A DNA stretch of 41,514 bases from an uncultured Nitrosomonadales bacterium (GCA_903915035.1 CAIWRI010000090.1:1-41514), one strand, 5' to 3'. Shown: positions 1 through 9,570, numbered from the stretch's first letter. Notes: generated by a model not told the origin, from the sequence alone. Program-made: numbers and translations.

Positions 1-2
1 GG

Positions 3-64
3 TGTTGATACCGACCGAAAAGTGACCCAGTTATAGGCGTTATGCCGACCGAAAATTGACCCAG
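3..64 (+). repeat. IS21 left end: terminal inverted repeat plus internal box
   Basis: The box ACCGACCGAAAAGTGACCCAG-like sequence at 3-30 recurs at 45-64 as CCGACCGAAAATTGACCCAG. Both match, in inverted orientation, the two boxes at the right end. They are likely transposase-binding sites. Confidence 0.88.
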
Positions 65-107
65 GTGTTCTACTACCCCTGCCTAATTTTAAGGCAGGAG
101 ATAAAAG

Positions 108-1362
108 GTGATCACTATGGAAATGATAGGCAAGATTCGACGGATGTTTTTTCGCGACAAGAAGTCGCTGCATGAAATCGCAAAGCGCACGAGTTTGTCG
201 CGCAACACAATACACAAGTGGATCAGAAGCACCGAGGAGGAGGTGGTGGAGCCTGCCTATCAGCGGGGTCAGATGCCCGGTAAACTGACCGCCTTTCATG
301 AGTCGCTGGAACAGGCGCTCAAGGCGGATTCCCTCCGGCACAAACAAAACAGACGCACGGCCAAAGACCTGTATGCTCAAATTCAACTGGATGGATATCA
401 GGGCGGCTATACCCGCGTAACTGATTTTATCCGTGCGTGGCGCGAACGTGAAGGCCAACAGCCGCGCGCGTTTGTGCCACTGAAGTTTGAATTGGGTGAG
501 GCATTTCAGTTTGACTGGAGCGAAGAAGGTTTGGTCATTGGCGGTATTTACCGGCGTATGCAGGTCTCTCACCTCAAGCAGTCGCCGTCGCATTTGGCTG
601 GATGCCCAGAATCAACGCTTTGGTTCCTTTGAGGAACTCAATGTCTGGCTGGGTGAACGCTGCCGATCCTTGTGGAGTGAGTTACACCATCCCGAGTTCA
701 AAGAACTTAGCGTGGCCGAGATGCTGGAGCAGGAACAGGCGCTGATGATGCCCATGCCTGCGCCCTTTGATGGCTATGTAACCGATCAGGTCAAGGTGTC
801 CAGTACCTGTCTGGTTACCGTGCAATGTAACCGTTACTCGGCACCCTGCGAATGGGCCGGGAAGCAGGTCAATTACAGAATATATCCTGCGCAAATCTGC
901 GTGGTCGCCGGAGGCAGTATCGTCGCCACGCACGAGCGTCTGACCGAACGGTGCAAGGTTCGCTATGACTGGCAGCACTATATTTCCCTGGTGGAACGTA
1001 AACCGGGTGCACTCAGGAACGGTGCACCCTTTGCTGATATGCCGACGCCACTCTTGCAATTGCGCAAGGGATTGATGCGCGATACGGGGGGTGACAAGAT
1101 CATGGCGCAGGTACTGGCTGTCATCCCGCGCGCAGGCCTTGCTGCTGTGTTGGTGGCGGTGGAACTGGTACTCGAATCCGGCGTCATCAGTGCCGAGAAT
1201 GTCATCAATGTGGTGGCACGCCTCAAAGAAGGTCCTGCGCCTGCCTGCGTGGAAACCAGTTTGCAACTCAAGGAAGCGCCGCTTGCCGACACCCGTCGCT
1301 ACGACACGCTGCGAGATACGGACGACGCAGACATCAACATGACAGAGGTGAGTCATGCTTGA
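108..1362 (+). pseudogene. istA: IS21 transposase IstA, internally deleted and frameshifted
   Basis: The gene starts at GTG 108, seven bases after GGAG. The N-terminal part has the helix-turn-helix (about residues 18-40) and the first catalytic aspartate in FDWSEEG (residue 136). Near 576-585 the reading jumps frame: the sequence after HLK runs straight into the SRRRIWLDAQ segment that normally lies about 90-100 residues further on. The part lost should contain the second Asp and the Glu of the DDE triad. The rest continues in another frame to 1362 with the usual C-terminal DNA-binding region. Family IstA proteins are about 500 residues; only about 410 are accounted for here. The product should be a truncated 174-residue peptide without strand-transfer activity. 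Confidence 0.9.
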
Positions 1363-2155
1363 TATCACGACAGAACTCAACGCATTGAAACTGCACGGCA
1401 TGGCTGACGCCTGGGCGGAGTTGATGGATCAAAGTCCGGGTTCAGCAGAAAATTCAAGACTCTTACTCGAGCAAATGCTGCGTGCAGAGCATACGGAACG
1501 CGCCATGCGATCGGTGCGCAATCAGTTGATCGCGGCCAAGTTTCCGGCACATCGGGATTTGGCGAGGTTTGACTTTAACGCCTCCAAAGTGGATCAGAAG
1601 CTGGTCGAACAACTGGCCACGGAATTTACTGACAAGGCGCAAAACGCAGTCTTGATCGGTGGTCCTGGCACGGGCAAGACGCATTTGGCGACCGCCATCG
1701 CTGTTTCCGGCATCGCGTCGAAGGGCAAGCGGGTGCGTTTTTACTCTACGGTTGATCTGGTCAATATACTGGAACGCGAGAAGCAGGATGGCAAATCAGG
1801 ACGCATTGCCCAAGCATTGATGAAGATGGATCTGGTGATTCTCGACGAATTGGGTTATTTGCCCTTCAGTCAGGCAGGAGGCGCTTTGCTGTTCCATCTG
1901 CTCTCGAAACTGTATGAGCACACCAGCGTGATTATCACGACCAACCTGAGCTTCTCAGAATGGTCCAGCGTGTTCATTGATGCCAAGATGACCACGGCAT
2001 TGTTGGATCGGCTCACTCATCACTGTCACATCGTCGAGACGGGTAACGATTCGTACCGATTCCAGCACAGCAGTCTGACCGCAAAGTCACGCATCAAGTC
2101 TCGAGAACTGAAACGCCGGGGTGCTGAAGACACACCAGCAGAAGAACCGTTCTGA
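1355..2155 (+). CDS. istB: IS21 helper ATPase IstB
   Basis: A 266-residue AAA+ ATPase that in IS21 elements assembles on target DNA and stimulates the IstA transposase. The Walker A motif GGPGTGKTH is at residues 102-110, and the Walker B-type stretch [11 protein letters not shown] follows. Length is normal for the family and the frame is intact. The start codon lies within the end of istA, four to eight bases before its stop, the usual translational coupling. With istA broken this protein has no partner in the same element, but it could still serve related copies elsewhere. Confidence 0.95.
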   Translation: MLDITTELNALKLHGMADAWAELMDQSPGSAENSRLLLEQMLRAEHTERAMRSVRNQLIAAKFPAHRDLARFDFNASKVDQKLVEQLATEFTDKAQNAVLIGGPGTGKTHLATAIAVSGIASKGKRVRFYSTVDLVNILEREKQDGKSGRIAQALMKMDLVILDELGYLPFSQAGGALLFHLLSKLYEHTSVIITTNLSFSEWSSVFIDAKMTTALLDRLTHHCHIVETGNDSYRFQHSSLTAKSRIKSRELKRRGAEDTPAEEPF

Positions 2156-2308
2156 TGAAGTATTGAGGCATGGGGGATTCGCATCGGCCTACACGCTTCG
2201 CGAATTCCTCATTTCGTTACGTTGCAAAAAAATGGAAAAAGTGAACGACAAAAACCAGTTCTTGGTACACTTATCCACAGTTGCTGTCCCCAAATACGGC
2301 AACCGGTC

Positions 2309-2360
2309 CTGGGTCAATATTCAATCGGCACACTGGGTCAATATTCGGTCGGCGTCAACA
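2309..2360 (-). repeat. IS21 right end: terminal inverted repeat plus internal box
   Basis: CTGGGTCAATATTCAATCGG at 2309-2328 and a second box at 2333-2360 ending in GTCAACA are reverse complements, with few mismatches, of the left-end boxes. This fixes the right boundary of the element at 2360. Confidence 0.88.
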
Positions 2361-3154
2361 TCCGAAGCCAACACTAATAAGAATAACTAGCGCATTAGGT
2401 CCTTCGATTTGGATGTGTGGCATACAATGCGTAATAGCGTTGATAAGTGTAAAAATAATACTGAAAGAAGTGAAAGCATATTGAAGCGTCTTCAATGGAT
2501 GTCGATAAACACTATGCCACAAACCCATTAGCACTTTCATTAGAAAACTCCGCCTCGCCATGCAGTAATTTGATTATAAAGCGATTTTACATATTGTTCT
2601 TTAGCAGCGTGAGCACGACTACTTCAGACTTGCACAACGGAAACCACTTAATTGTTTAACGTAGAATAATCAATAGCCAAATGTGGCCATTTTCTGAATG
2701 GCGGATGCTGGCACACCCCGCATGTATAGTAAAAGGTTAGATCATCCAACGTCAGCTTTACTACATGAAGCAGTTATTCAATGTCAGGTATGCGAATAGC
2801 GGCTGATGGCATTTTGTTACATGTCATGAATATCCGCTTTGTTACCGTCCGTTTATATGACGATGAGCCAAGTGGCTAATCAATTCCTGACATGCATTAT
2901 GCGTCGGATATGCTTTGGGCGCTATTGGAAAATCCTTACTACCATTTAAGGATTTTGCCTCTATATGAAATTAAGCGGGCAATGCGGCTGGATGTGATCG
3001 CCGCCCTTGTTGCTGTGAACCGCAATATTCAGCCAAATGAAGCGGGTCGCCAATCCTGCCGTTATCCGGGTCGCACTGCAGCGAAGCACGGCGTCAGCTA
3101 AATAAGCACATAAGAGGGAGACTCGCCAATTTGGCTATTTATCTGCGGGTAAAT
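2361..3154. other. Intergenic region, no confident gene
   Basis: About 790 bases between the insertion sequence and the dioxygenase gene. An open frame at 2892-3101 (plus strand, 69 codons) has no clear ribosome-binding site and no recognisable domain. It may be a gene remnant. No RNA gene or terminator is evident. Confidence 0.5.
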
Positions 3155-3889
3155 TCACAACGGTTCCAGAAAACCGCCTGAGCGGAATGTCAGTACCAGC
3201 GTGTCGCGGTGACCACCGGCTTTGCTAGGTTGTATCGGCGTAGATTCGTGTATGACCGTCTCATCATTGAGCAACAACAGCGTCCAGGGTTCACTCAGTG
3301 TAAAACGTTGCCCGTTTGGCCCGTCAAACTCAAAGATGCGGCTCTCTCCACCACTGATGTTTTCACGCGCAACCAGCAAAATCGCGACAAAATTCACGCC
3401 ATCGCGATGCGCGCCTTCTGGTGTCGGCCGGCCTATGCCGTTGAGCGTATCAATGCGAAACTGATGCGCTTCCACATACCAGGGTTGTTCACCTTTAAGA
3501 CTTGAACAGACCTGCGAGATAGCCAACAATAATTCAGCCCATACCGCTTGCCCGGTAGTGGATGGCAACATAGCTTCAAACAGACGATGCATGCCGCCAT
3601 GCAGTGCATTGTAGGAGAGCGGCTGATAATGTGCGCGGTGCGTCACCTGAGTCACTTTTGCTTTATCCACGATGAAGCAGGAATGCCGGCGTCGCCGGTA
3701 GCGCCCGCCATCTTTGAGAAAATTATCCGGCGGCAAATTATCCCAGTCCGCTTTTATAACTTCAAAACCGGCTCCTCCGGTGAATGAGGCTAAGCCCGCA
3801 GGGCCCAGTACGCCGTAACCCCGCGTCTTCAGGGCATCAACAAGCTGCGAAGGTTCGATATAAGGGGGAATCAGGGTCGTGATAGTCAT
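3155..3889 (-). CDS. 2-oxoglutarate/Fe(II)-dependent dioxygenase (2OG-Fe_Oxy_2 / IDO-like family)
   Basis: A protein of about 244 residues resembling the PF10014 family, which includes free-amino-acid hydroxylases such as L-isoleucine dioxygenase. The metal-binding facial triad is visible as His162-x-Asp164 in EGAHRDGVNF and His215 in ETVIHESTPI. The Arg/Thr-rich stretch GHRDTLVLTFR after it is the likely 2-oxoglutarate carboxylate clamp. The Gly/Arg-rich N-terminal part (RYRRRRHS) is typical of the family. The ATG at 3889 is chosen; a TTG one codon upstream is possible and no strong ribosome-binding site is seen for either. It stands alone, so the substrate is unknown. Cytosolic, since no signal peptide is visible. 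Confidence 0.85.
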   Translation of the reverse strand: MTITTLIPPYIEPSQLVDALKTRGYGVLGPAGLASFTGGAGFEVIKADWDNLPPDNFLKDGGRYRRRRHSCFIVDKAKVTQVTHRAHYQPLSYNALHGGMHRLFEAMLPSTTGQAVWAELLLAISQVCSSLKGEQPWYVEAHQFRIDTLNGIGRPTPEGAHRDGVNFVAILLVARENISGGESRIFEFDGPNGQRFTLSEPWTLLLLNDETVIHESTPIQPSKAGGHRDTLVLTFRSGGFLEPL

Positions 3890-4362
3890 CAAAAAATATT
3901 AAATGGGGGAAGTATCGCAATTTTACCTTAATGTAGCGCATTCCAGCCGGCAAAACTGTGACGCGAGTGTCTTAAGCCCCGGGCTGTATTTTCATCTTGT
4001 TCGACAGGCGGTGATTAGGCTACCCATATAATTTGCCATGCCACCCGGATAAAAATCAGCATTTAGCCATAGCGCTAAAAATATTCCCGACGCATAATGC
4101 ACGTCAAGAATTTATTAATCCTTGAGTTCCGTCCGCAGTCATAAAACAGACGCTAACAAAGCTTATGTTCAGTAATAACCACTTGTGACGATGGCTCGCA
4201 ATTATCCATCGGGGTTTTTAAAATTGCGAGGCTCCCCCCTCCTTGCGTTTTCCCATAAATAATTATTAGCAAAATCAGGCCAGCTAAATAGATTTGTCTT
4301 GAAATTGCCACAAATTTTTTAAACTATTCGTAGTTGGAAATCCGATCAGGGAAGGAGCTAGC
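3890..4362. other. Intergenic region upstream of two divergent genes
   Basis: An AT-rich gap of about 470 bases that must hold the promoters of the dioxygenase (minus strand) and of the HD-GYP protein (plus strand). I see no convincing -35/-10 pair, riboswitch motif or open frame. A short GAGGCTCCCCCCTCC stretch at about 4229-4243 could form a small hairpin. Confidence 0.4.
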
Positions 4363-4365
4363 TTG
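4351..4365 (+). promoter_or_regulatory. Strong ribosome-binding site deciding a TTG start
   Basis: GAAGGAG at 4351-4357 lies five bases before TTG at 4363. No ATG in frame is similarly placed, so translation of the HD-GYP protein very probably starts at TTG. Confidence 0.75.
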
Positions 4366-5895
4366 AGAGAGCAGTCAAATGTGTCAGATTCGTTGCAGGA
4401 AGACGCAGAAAGCGAACTCGCCCTTACTCCTCCCGTTGATGCACAGATTCAAACTGCGGAAAAACTTTTGCATGAACTTCAAGTGCATCAGCTTGAACTG
4501 GAAATACAAAATGACTCATTGCGCCAATCCCATATAGAACTTGAGGCGTCCCGGGACCGTTTTGTGGACTTCTATGATAACTCCCCTGTTGCTTATATTA
4601 CCTTTAGTCGAGAAGCTTTAATCGCAGAAATCAATCTGACGGGCGCTTTGCTGTTGGGCTGTGAACGCCCGAAAATTTTAAAACATCGTTTTGATGGTTT
4701 TGTTCACACGGATGATCAAGGCATCTGGCAGCGGCACTTTATGGCTGTGTTGCAACATGAAGATAAGCAATCCTGCGAGTTGAGGATAAAGCGGATCGAT
4801 GGTTCTGTGATGTACATCCAGCTGGATTCATTGCGGTTACAAAAAGATGCGGGTCCTAGCCAGGCACGCAGCGTGTTGCAAGATATTACCGAACGCAAAC
4901 AGACGGCAGATTTTTTGCGCGAACAACAGGCTTTGTTCGAAATCATGGAAGCCATGACACACACGGGCGGCTGGACCTTTTATCCTGCGACAGGAATGGG
5001 TACGTGGACTAAGGAATGTGCCAGGATTCACGATCTGCCGGAAGATACTCCTATCAACGTTGGCGCGGGAATCAGCTATTATTGCGAGGAATACCGTCAG
5101 GCCATCAGTGATGCTGTGCGCGATGTAAGTGAAAGTGGCAAGCCTTATGATCTGGAACTGGAAATCTTGTCGGCAAAGGGGCGGCGCAAGTGGGTTAGAA
5201 CGATAGGTCAGGCCATTCTAGATCACGGCAAGATTGTCAAGGTTTACGGCGCCGTGCAGGACATCACCATCCGCAAACATGCCGAGGAAGATACCATTTT
5301 ATATGTGAAGCAACTGGAACGTTCCATGCATGGAACGCTGCAAGCCGTTTCCAATATGGTTGAATTTCGCGATCCCTATACCTCTGGACACGAGCGTCGC
5401 GTTGGGATCATTGCAAGTGACATCGCGCGGGAAATGGGCTGGACAGACAAGCAATGCCATAATCTGCAAATGATAGGATTGGTTCATGACATAGGTAAAA
5501 TTGCAATTCCGGCAGAGATTCTTTCTAAACCAAGCCGCTTGACACCATTGGAGTACGAAATGGTCAAGGGACATGCTGAAAAAGGCTATGAAGTTCTAAA
5601 GGATGTTGAGTTCGCTTTGCCCATTGCTGAAATTATTCATCAGCACCATGAAAGAATGGACGGCAGCGGGTATCCTCGTGGATTGAAGGGGCAGGATATA
5701 CTCGCTGAGGCAAGAATCATTGCGGTAGCGGATGTACTTGAATCGATGGCATCGTATCGTCCTTATCGACCTGCGCTAGGTGTCGAGGTGGCTATCAGGG
5801 AGATAGTCGATCACCAGGGGATTTGGTTTGATCAACAAGTTGTCGATGCCGTGTTAAGATTGATTCGTAACAAGCACTATCAACTGCCGACATAG
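4363..5895 (+). CDS. PAS-PAS-HD-GYP protein, probable cyclic di-GMP phosphodiesterase
   Basis: A 510-residue cytosolic signalling protein. Residues about 28-64 form a predicted coiled coil. Two PAS domains follow (about 66-180 and 186-305), each ending in the DITERK/DITIRK signature. The C-terminal HD-GYP domain (about 320-505) has the metal-binding HDIGK at 375-379 and the defining HHERMDGSGYP at 428-438. The family hydrolyses cyclic di-GMP, so the protein should link a sensed signal to a fall in this second messenger. The PAS ligand cannot be told from the sequence. It starts at TTG behind a strong ribosome-binding site. No partner regulator is adjacent. Confidence 0.93.
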   Translation: MREQSNVSDSLQEDAESELALTPPVDAQIQTAEKLLHELQVHQLELEIQNDSLRQSHIELEASRDRFVDFYDNSPVAYITFSREALIAEINLTGALLLGCERPKILKHRFDGFVHTDDQGIWQRHFMAVLQHEDKQSCELRIKRIDGSVMYIQLDSLRLQKDAGPSQARSVLQDITERKQTADFLREQQALFEIMEAMTHTGGWTFYPATGMGTWTKECARIHDLPEDTPINVGAGISYYCEEYRQAISDAVRDVSESGKPYDLELEILSAKGRRKWVRTIGQAILDHGKIVKVYGAVQDITIRKHAEEDTILYVKQLERSMHGTLQAVSNMVEFRDPYTSGHERRVGIIASDIAREMGWTDKQCHNLQMIGLVHDIGKIAIPAEILSKPSRLTPLEYEMVKGHAEKGYEVLKDVEFALPIAEIIHQHHERMDGSGYPRGLKGQDILAEARIIAVADVLESMASYRPYRPALGVEVAIREIVDHQGIWFDQQVVDAVLRLIRNKHYQLPT

Positions 5896-5955
5896 TTCGC
5901 TTCCATCATTGCCGTTTTAATTGCTTAACTGAGGTCTGATTGCCGATTAGCGAGT

Positions 5956-5961
5956 TATAAT
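5956..5961 (+). promoter_or_regulatory. Candidate -10 box for the metallo-hydrolase gene
   Basis: A perfect TATAAT lies 27 bases before the ATG at 5988. No good -35 hexamer is seen at 16-18 bp spacing, so this is only a candidate. Confidence 0.35.
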
Positions 5962-5987
5962 TTGCCACCTCCAGCTTTGGAATCGCT

Positions 5988-6626
5988 ATGAAATTTCGAA
6001 TTATCCCTGTTACCCCTTTTGAGCAAAACTGTACTTTGTTATGGTGCGAAAAAACACGCCTGGCAACGGTTGTCGACGCAGGAGGTGATTTGCAAAAAAT
6101 ACTCGCTGCGATTACTCAGGAAGGGGTTGTTGTCGAAAAATTATTGATCACACACGGACACGTCGATCATGCCGGAGGGGCGGCTCAACTGGCAAAAATT
6201 CTCAACGTTCCTATCGAGGGGCCGCATGTTGATGATATTTTTCTGCTTAAAGAGCTGCCAATGAAGGCTGAAAGCTATGGTTTTCCAGCCGCTGAAACTT
6301 TCATTCCGGGGCGCTGGTTAAAAGGGGGCGACATTGTACAGGTTGGTGAAGCGGTGCTAACTGTTGTGCACGCGCCGGGTCATACGCCAGGCCATGTGAT
6401 TTACTTCGATGCGATAGCCAAACTGGCTCTTGTGGGCGATGTGCTGTATAAAGGTTCTATCGGGCGAACCGATTTCCCGCGTGGAGACCATGACACCCTG
6501 ATTTCCTCGATCCGTAAAAAATTATTTCCGCTAGGCGATGAAGTGGATTTCATTCCCGGGCACGGCCCGATGTCCACCTTTGGGCATGAACGACGCACTA
6601 ATCCGTATGTGGCTGACAGCGTATAA
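5988..6626 (+). CDS. MBL-fold metallo-hydrolase, glyoxalase II-like (YcbL type)
   Basis: A 212-residue metallo-beta-lactamase fold protein. The dinuclear metal motif THGHVDHAGG (His56, His58, Asp60, His61) is complete. It is followed by HAPGHTPGH (third His), VGDVLYKGSIGRTD (bridging Asp) and FIPGHGP (last His). The compact size and the GSIGRTD loop match the YcbL-type short glyoxalase II group, which hydrolyses glutathione thioesters such as S-lactoylglutathione. Exact substrate is inferred. It stands alone downstream of the HD-GYP gene with its own likely promoter. Confidence 0.9.
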   Translation: MKFRIIPVTPFEQNCTLLWCEKTRLATVVDAGGDLQKILAAITQEGVVVEKLLITHGHVDHAGGAAQLAKILNVPIEGPHVDDIFLLKELPMKAESYGFPAAETFIPGRWLKGGDIVQVGEAVLTVVHAPGHTPGHVIYFDAIAKLALVGDVLYKGSIGRTDFPRGDHDTLISSIRKKLFPLGDEVDFIPGHGPMSTFGHERRTNPYVADSV

Positions 6627-6786
6627 CCCGCCGCATTGTTGAACTGGATTGACGCGAAACTTGTGTACACGCAATAAACGGGGGGTGGCGTGCTTCACGT
6701 GTCCGGTGCACTTTGCGTATCTCTGCCAGCGCTCGCTCTGACGCCGGGAAAATTATTTAACTGGTAAGCGAGACAATCTGACGTAA

Positions 6787-6818
6787 AAAAACCCTGCCGG
6801 AACAATGGCAGGGTTTTT
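6787..6818. terminator. Rho-independent terminator ending the sulfur operon, possibly bidirectional
   Basis: AAAACCCTGCC and GGCAGGGTTTT form an 11-bp perfect stem around a short loop, flanked by A and T runs on both sides. It lies 14 bases beyond the stop of the cysteine desulfurase gene. It would end the minus-strand operon and could also stop plus-strand transcription from the hydrolase gene. Confidence 0.88.
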
Positions 6819-6831
6819 CACTTATCGCACG

Positions 6832-8556
6832 CTATCTGCGCGCCAGTTGCTGCACCACGCTCACCAGACGATCAATTTCCTCGTGAGTATTGTAGAACGC
6901 CAATGACGGCCGCACGGTAGCTTCCAGTCCGAAGCGACGCAGGATGGGCTGAGCACAATGATGTCCGGTACGCACTGCAATCCCTTCCTTGTTTAATGCT
7001 TCGCCGACTTCGGTGGTCTGATAGCCGTCAAGCACGAAAGACAGCACGCTGGTTTTATCCGGCGCTGTGCCGATCAACTTCAGGCCGGGTACGGTTTTAA
7101 GTTCACGCATCGCATACACCAGCAACTCGTGTTCATAGCGGTTGATGTTGTCGATGCCCAGCTTTTGCACATAATCTAACGCCGCACCCAGTCCGACCGC
7201 ATCCGCAATATTGCCGGTGCCCGCTTCAAACTTGTTGGGTGCCAGGTGATAGCGGGTCTGCTCGAAGGTGACATCCTCGATCATGTTTCCGCCGCCCTGC
7301 CAGGGTGGCATATCCGCCAGTATCTCCGGCTTGCCATACAGCGCGCCGATACCAGTAGGACCAAACACTTTATGGCCGGAGAATACGAAGAAATCGCAGT
7401 CCAGATATTGCACATCGGCTCTCATGTGTGACACCGACTGCGCGCCATCCACCAGCACGCGAGCGCCGTAGCGATGCGCCATATCCACCATTTGCTTAGC
7501 AGGTGTGACCGTGCCCAGCGCATTTGAAACTTGCGTGAACGACACCAGTTTGGTACGCGAGTTAAGCAGTCTTTCATACTCACCCAGCAACACCTGCCCA
7601 TCGTCATCCACCGGAATCACCCGCAACTTGGCACCGGTCTCAGCACACAGCATCTGCCATGGCACGATATTCGCATGATGTTCCAGATGAGAAATGATGA
7701 TTTCGTCATCCTTGGCTATGTGCTTGCGACCCCAGCTTTGTGCCACCAGATTAATCGCCTCTGTCGTACCGCGCACAAAGATGACTTCACTGCTGGAACC
7801 GGCATTGATGAAGTTTGCGACCTTATCACGCGCACCTTCATAGGCATCCGTGGCACGGGCAGCTAATTCATGCGCGGCACGGTGGATGTTGGAATTCTCG
7901 TGCGCATAGAAGTAAGACAAACGGTCAATCACCGACTGCGGCTTCTGCGTAGTCGCGGCATTATCCAGCCACGCCAGCGGACGACCGTTCACCAGTTCTT
8001 TGAGTATCGGAAAATCGCGGCGTACGGCCAACACGTCAAAAGCCGGGTGGCCGGAGGTGATGATTTGCGGCGCGCGTTCACCGGCAGGCTTTACAGATTT
8101 TGACTGCCTTGCCGGTTGATTGAACCGATCCGCTTCATCCAGAAAATACAGCGCGGCTCCGGTCATTTTCGGATGTGCAGTCGCATTGTCCTTGAGCAAA
8201 TCGCGCAGCACCGCATCGTCGTACAAGTCTGCACCAAGATTCGAGGGCAGCACCGCATCCGGCTTGAAGTCGAAGTTTGCGGGAGCTTGCGGGGCAGCCA
8301 GGCTGGCAAAGTTAAAGTCAAACGGCGCAGCACCAGGCAGATTGAACAGTCCTGCCTCGGGTGCGCGGGACGAACCCTGTGAGACGGGTACAGAATTCGG
8401 CACACCGGATAAACCGCCTGGAACGCCTGCGAACAATTCGTTCGCCAAACGTTCGATCAGTGCGGTATCCGGCACGAAGTCTCCCGCAAATGCATCACCT
8501 TGTCCAGGAACGCTGGCTGAGTCTGGCGTTTGCTGAGTTAAATTACTTGTACTCAT
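6832..8556 (-). CDS. Encapsulin cargo cysteine desulfurase (SufS-like with N-terminal targeting extension)
   Basis: A 574-residue PLP enzyme that removes sulfur from cysteine, leaving alanine and an enzyme persulfide. Residues about 172-574 are a complete class II (SufS/CsdA-type) desulfurase: the PLP lysine is Lys396 in FSGHKVFGPTG and the persulfide cysteine is Cys534 in RTGHHCAQP. The first ~170 residues are rich in Pro, Ala, Gly and Asn with no catalytic homology. They contain a conserved-looking hydrophobic stretch (LANELFAGVPGG, about 37-48). Such disordered extensions are the known cargo-loading segments of family 2A encapsulins. The ATG at 8556 overlaps the end of the shell gene by 14 bases; the in-frame ATG 36 bases upstream would extend deeper into it and is less likely. 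Confidence 0.94.
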   Translation of the reverse strand: MSTSNLTQQTPDSASVPGQGDAFAGDFVPDTALIERLANELFAGVPGGLSGVPNSVPVSQGSSRAPEAGLFNLPGAAPFDFNFASLAAPQAPANFDFKPDAVLPSNLGADLYDDAVLRDLLKDNATAHPKMTGAALYFLDEADRFNQPARQSKSVKPAGERAPQIITSGHPAFDVLAVRRDFPILKELVNGRPLAWLDNAATTQKPQSVIDRLSYFYAHENSNIHRAAHELAARATDAYEGARDKVANFINAGSSSEVIFVRGTTEAINLVAQSWGRKHIAKDDEIIISHLEHHANIVPWQMLCAETGAKLRVIPVDDDGQVLLGEYERLLNSRTKLVSFTQVSNALGTVTPAKQMVDMAHRYGARVLVDGAQSVSHMRADVQYLDCDFFVFSGHKVFGPTGIGALYGKPEILADMPPWQGGGNMIEDVTFEQTRYHLAPNKFEAGTGNIADAVGLGAALDYVQKLGIDNINRYEHELLVYAMRELKTVPGLKLIGTAPDKTSVLSFVLDGYQTTEVGEALNKEGIAVRTGHHCAQPILRRFGLEATVRPSLAFYNTHEEIDRLVSVVQQLARR

Positions 8557-9460
8557 GGTACTTGCCCACTTCGACATCTTCGAGCACGGCAAGCGCGTCG
8601 TCAGTCAATACGGCCAGCGAGCAATAAAGGGAAATCAGGTAAGACGCAATAGCACGACGGTCGATACCCATGAAGCGCACCGACAAGCCCATGCTTTGTT
8701 CACCCGGCAGATTCGGCTGATACAAACCGACCACACCCTGACGACTCTCGCCTGTGCGCAGCAGGATAATGCTGGATTTGCCATCGACAACCGGAATCTT
8801 GTCTGAAGGGATCAGCGGAATGCCGCGCCAGGTAAGGAACGGCGAGCCGGAGATGGTAATCGTAGGCGGTGGTACGCCGCGACGGGTGCATTCACGACCG
8901 AAAGCAGCAATGGCCAGAGGATGAGCCAGGAAGAAGCCGGGTTCTTTCCATACTTTGGAAATCAACTCGTCCAGATCATCCGGTGTCGGTGCGCCGGTGC
9001 GGGTCTTGATGCGCTGGCGGTCGGCAACATTGGTCAGCAGGCCGTATTCCTTGTTGTTGATCAGCTCGTTTTCCTGACGTTCCTTGACTGTTTCAATCGT
9101 CAGGCGCAATTGTTCCTTGATCTGGTTGTGCGGACTGCTGTACAGATCGGACACGCGGGTATGTACATCCACCACGGTATTGACTGCGGAGAGCATATAC
9201 TCGCGGCCCCATTCTTCATAATCCACAAAGGTTTGCGGCAATTGACGCTCATCGCGTTGCGAACAGGCGACGGTGACGCGTGAGGCATCCTTGACCCGGT
9301 TGACACGATAAATACCGGCTTCCAGCGGCACCCAGCTCAACATTTGCGGTAACCAGCGCGGCGTGATGATGTCGAGTTGCGGAACGGTCTTGGTGGCATT
9401 GGCCAGCGTGCGTGCGGCGACATCGCTTAGTGCGAGCTGATCTTTTGTATTTGCGGTCAT
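8543..9460 (-). CDS. srpI: Family 2A encapsulin shell protein (SrpI-like)
   Basis: A 305-residue HK97-fold shell protein similar to SrpI of Synechococcus elongatus. This is seen in the N-terminal arm (LALSDVAARTLANATKT), the WLPQMLSWVPLEAGIYRVNR segment, the long helix with QIKEQLRLTIETVKERQENE, and the C-terminal FMGIDRRAIASYLISLYCSL region. Family 2A shells self-assemble into icosahedral nanocompartments that enclose a cysteine desulfurase. Here that cargo gene follows immediately with a 14-base overlap, giving strong contextual support. The ATG at 9460 is preceded by AAGGAAG at a good distance. Members of this family are reported to act in sulfur storage or sulfur-starvation responses. Confidence 0.95.
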   Translation of the reverse strand: MTANTKDQLALSDVAARTLANATKTVPQLDIITPRWLPQMLSWVPLEAGIYRVNRVKDASRVTVACSQRDERQLPQTFVDYEEWGREYMLSAVNTVVDVHTRVSDLYSSPHNQIKEQLRLTIETVKERQENELINNKEYGLLTNVADRQRIKTRTGAPTPDDLDELISKVWKEPGFFLAHPLAIAAFGRECTRRGVPPPTITISGSPFLTWRGIPLIPSDKIPVVDGKSSIILLRTGESRQGVVGLYQPNLPGEQSMGLSVRFMGIDRRAIASYLISLYCSLAVLTDDALAVLEDVEVGKYHEYK

Positions 9461-9570
9461 GGGACTTCCTTATGAAAAAAAACGATAAAGTTATATGGAA
9501 AAAAGCTAAGCAATATTCTGCTATTTCGCGCGAGTCTTCAACCTGCTATAGCCATCAATGACGGGGAAAA
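9461..9570 (-). promoter_or_regulatory. Spacer upstream of the encapsulin gene, possible internal promoter
   Basis: The only sizeable gap (110 bases) within the lower operon, lying between the regulator and the shell gene. On the coding strand a TTGAAG followed 18 bases later by AATATT could be a weak promoter. It overlaps TAGCAGAATA (reverse complement at 9514-9523), a 10-mer that also occurs in the leader of the whole operon at 12311-12320. Confidence 0.4.

Larger units (their letters stand above)
3..2360 (+). mobile_element. IS21-family insertion sequence, transposase-defective copy
   Basis: The element is bounded by 28-bp imperfect inverted repeats at 3-30 and 2333-2360, both beginning TGTTGA and ending in TGACCCAG. 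Each end has a second internal copy of the same box (45-64 on the left, 2309-2328 on the right), the multiple transposase-binding repeats usual for IS21. Inside lie istA and istB in the normal order with an ATGA overlap. istA is internally deleted, so the copy should not transpose by itself. Only two bases precede the left end, so a target-site duplication cannot be checked. Confidence 0.93.

Noticed and set aside
682..1401. Open frame of 239 codons opposite istA
   Set aside because: Antisense to a recognisable transposase segment; composition is a shadow of istA codons.
2892..3101. 69-codon frame after the insertion sequence
   Set aside because: No ribosome-binding site and no recognisable domain; may be a remnant, not listed as a gene.
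3890..4362. Cyclic di-GMP riboswitch before the HD-GYP gene
   Set aside because: No conserved GEMM-type core could be found in the leader.
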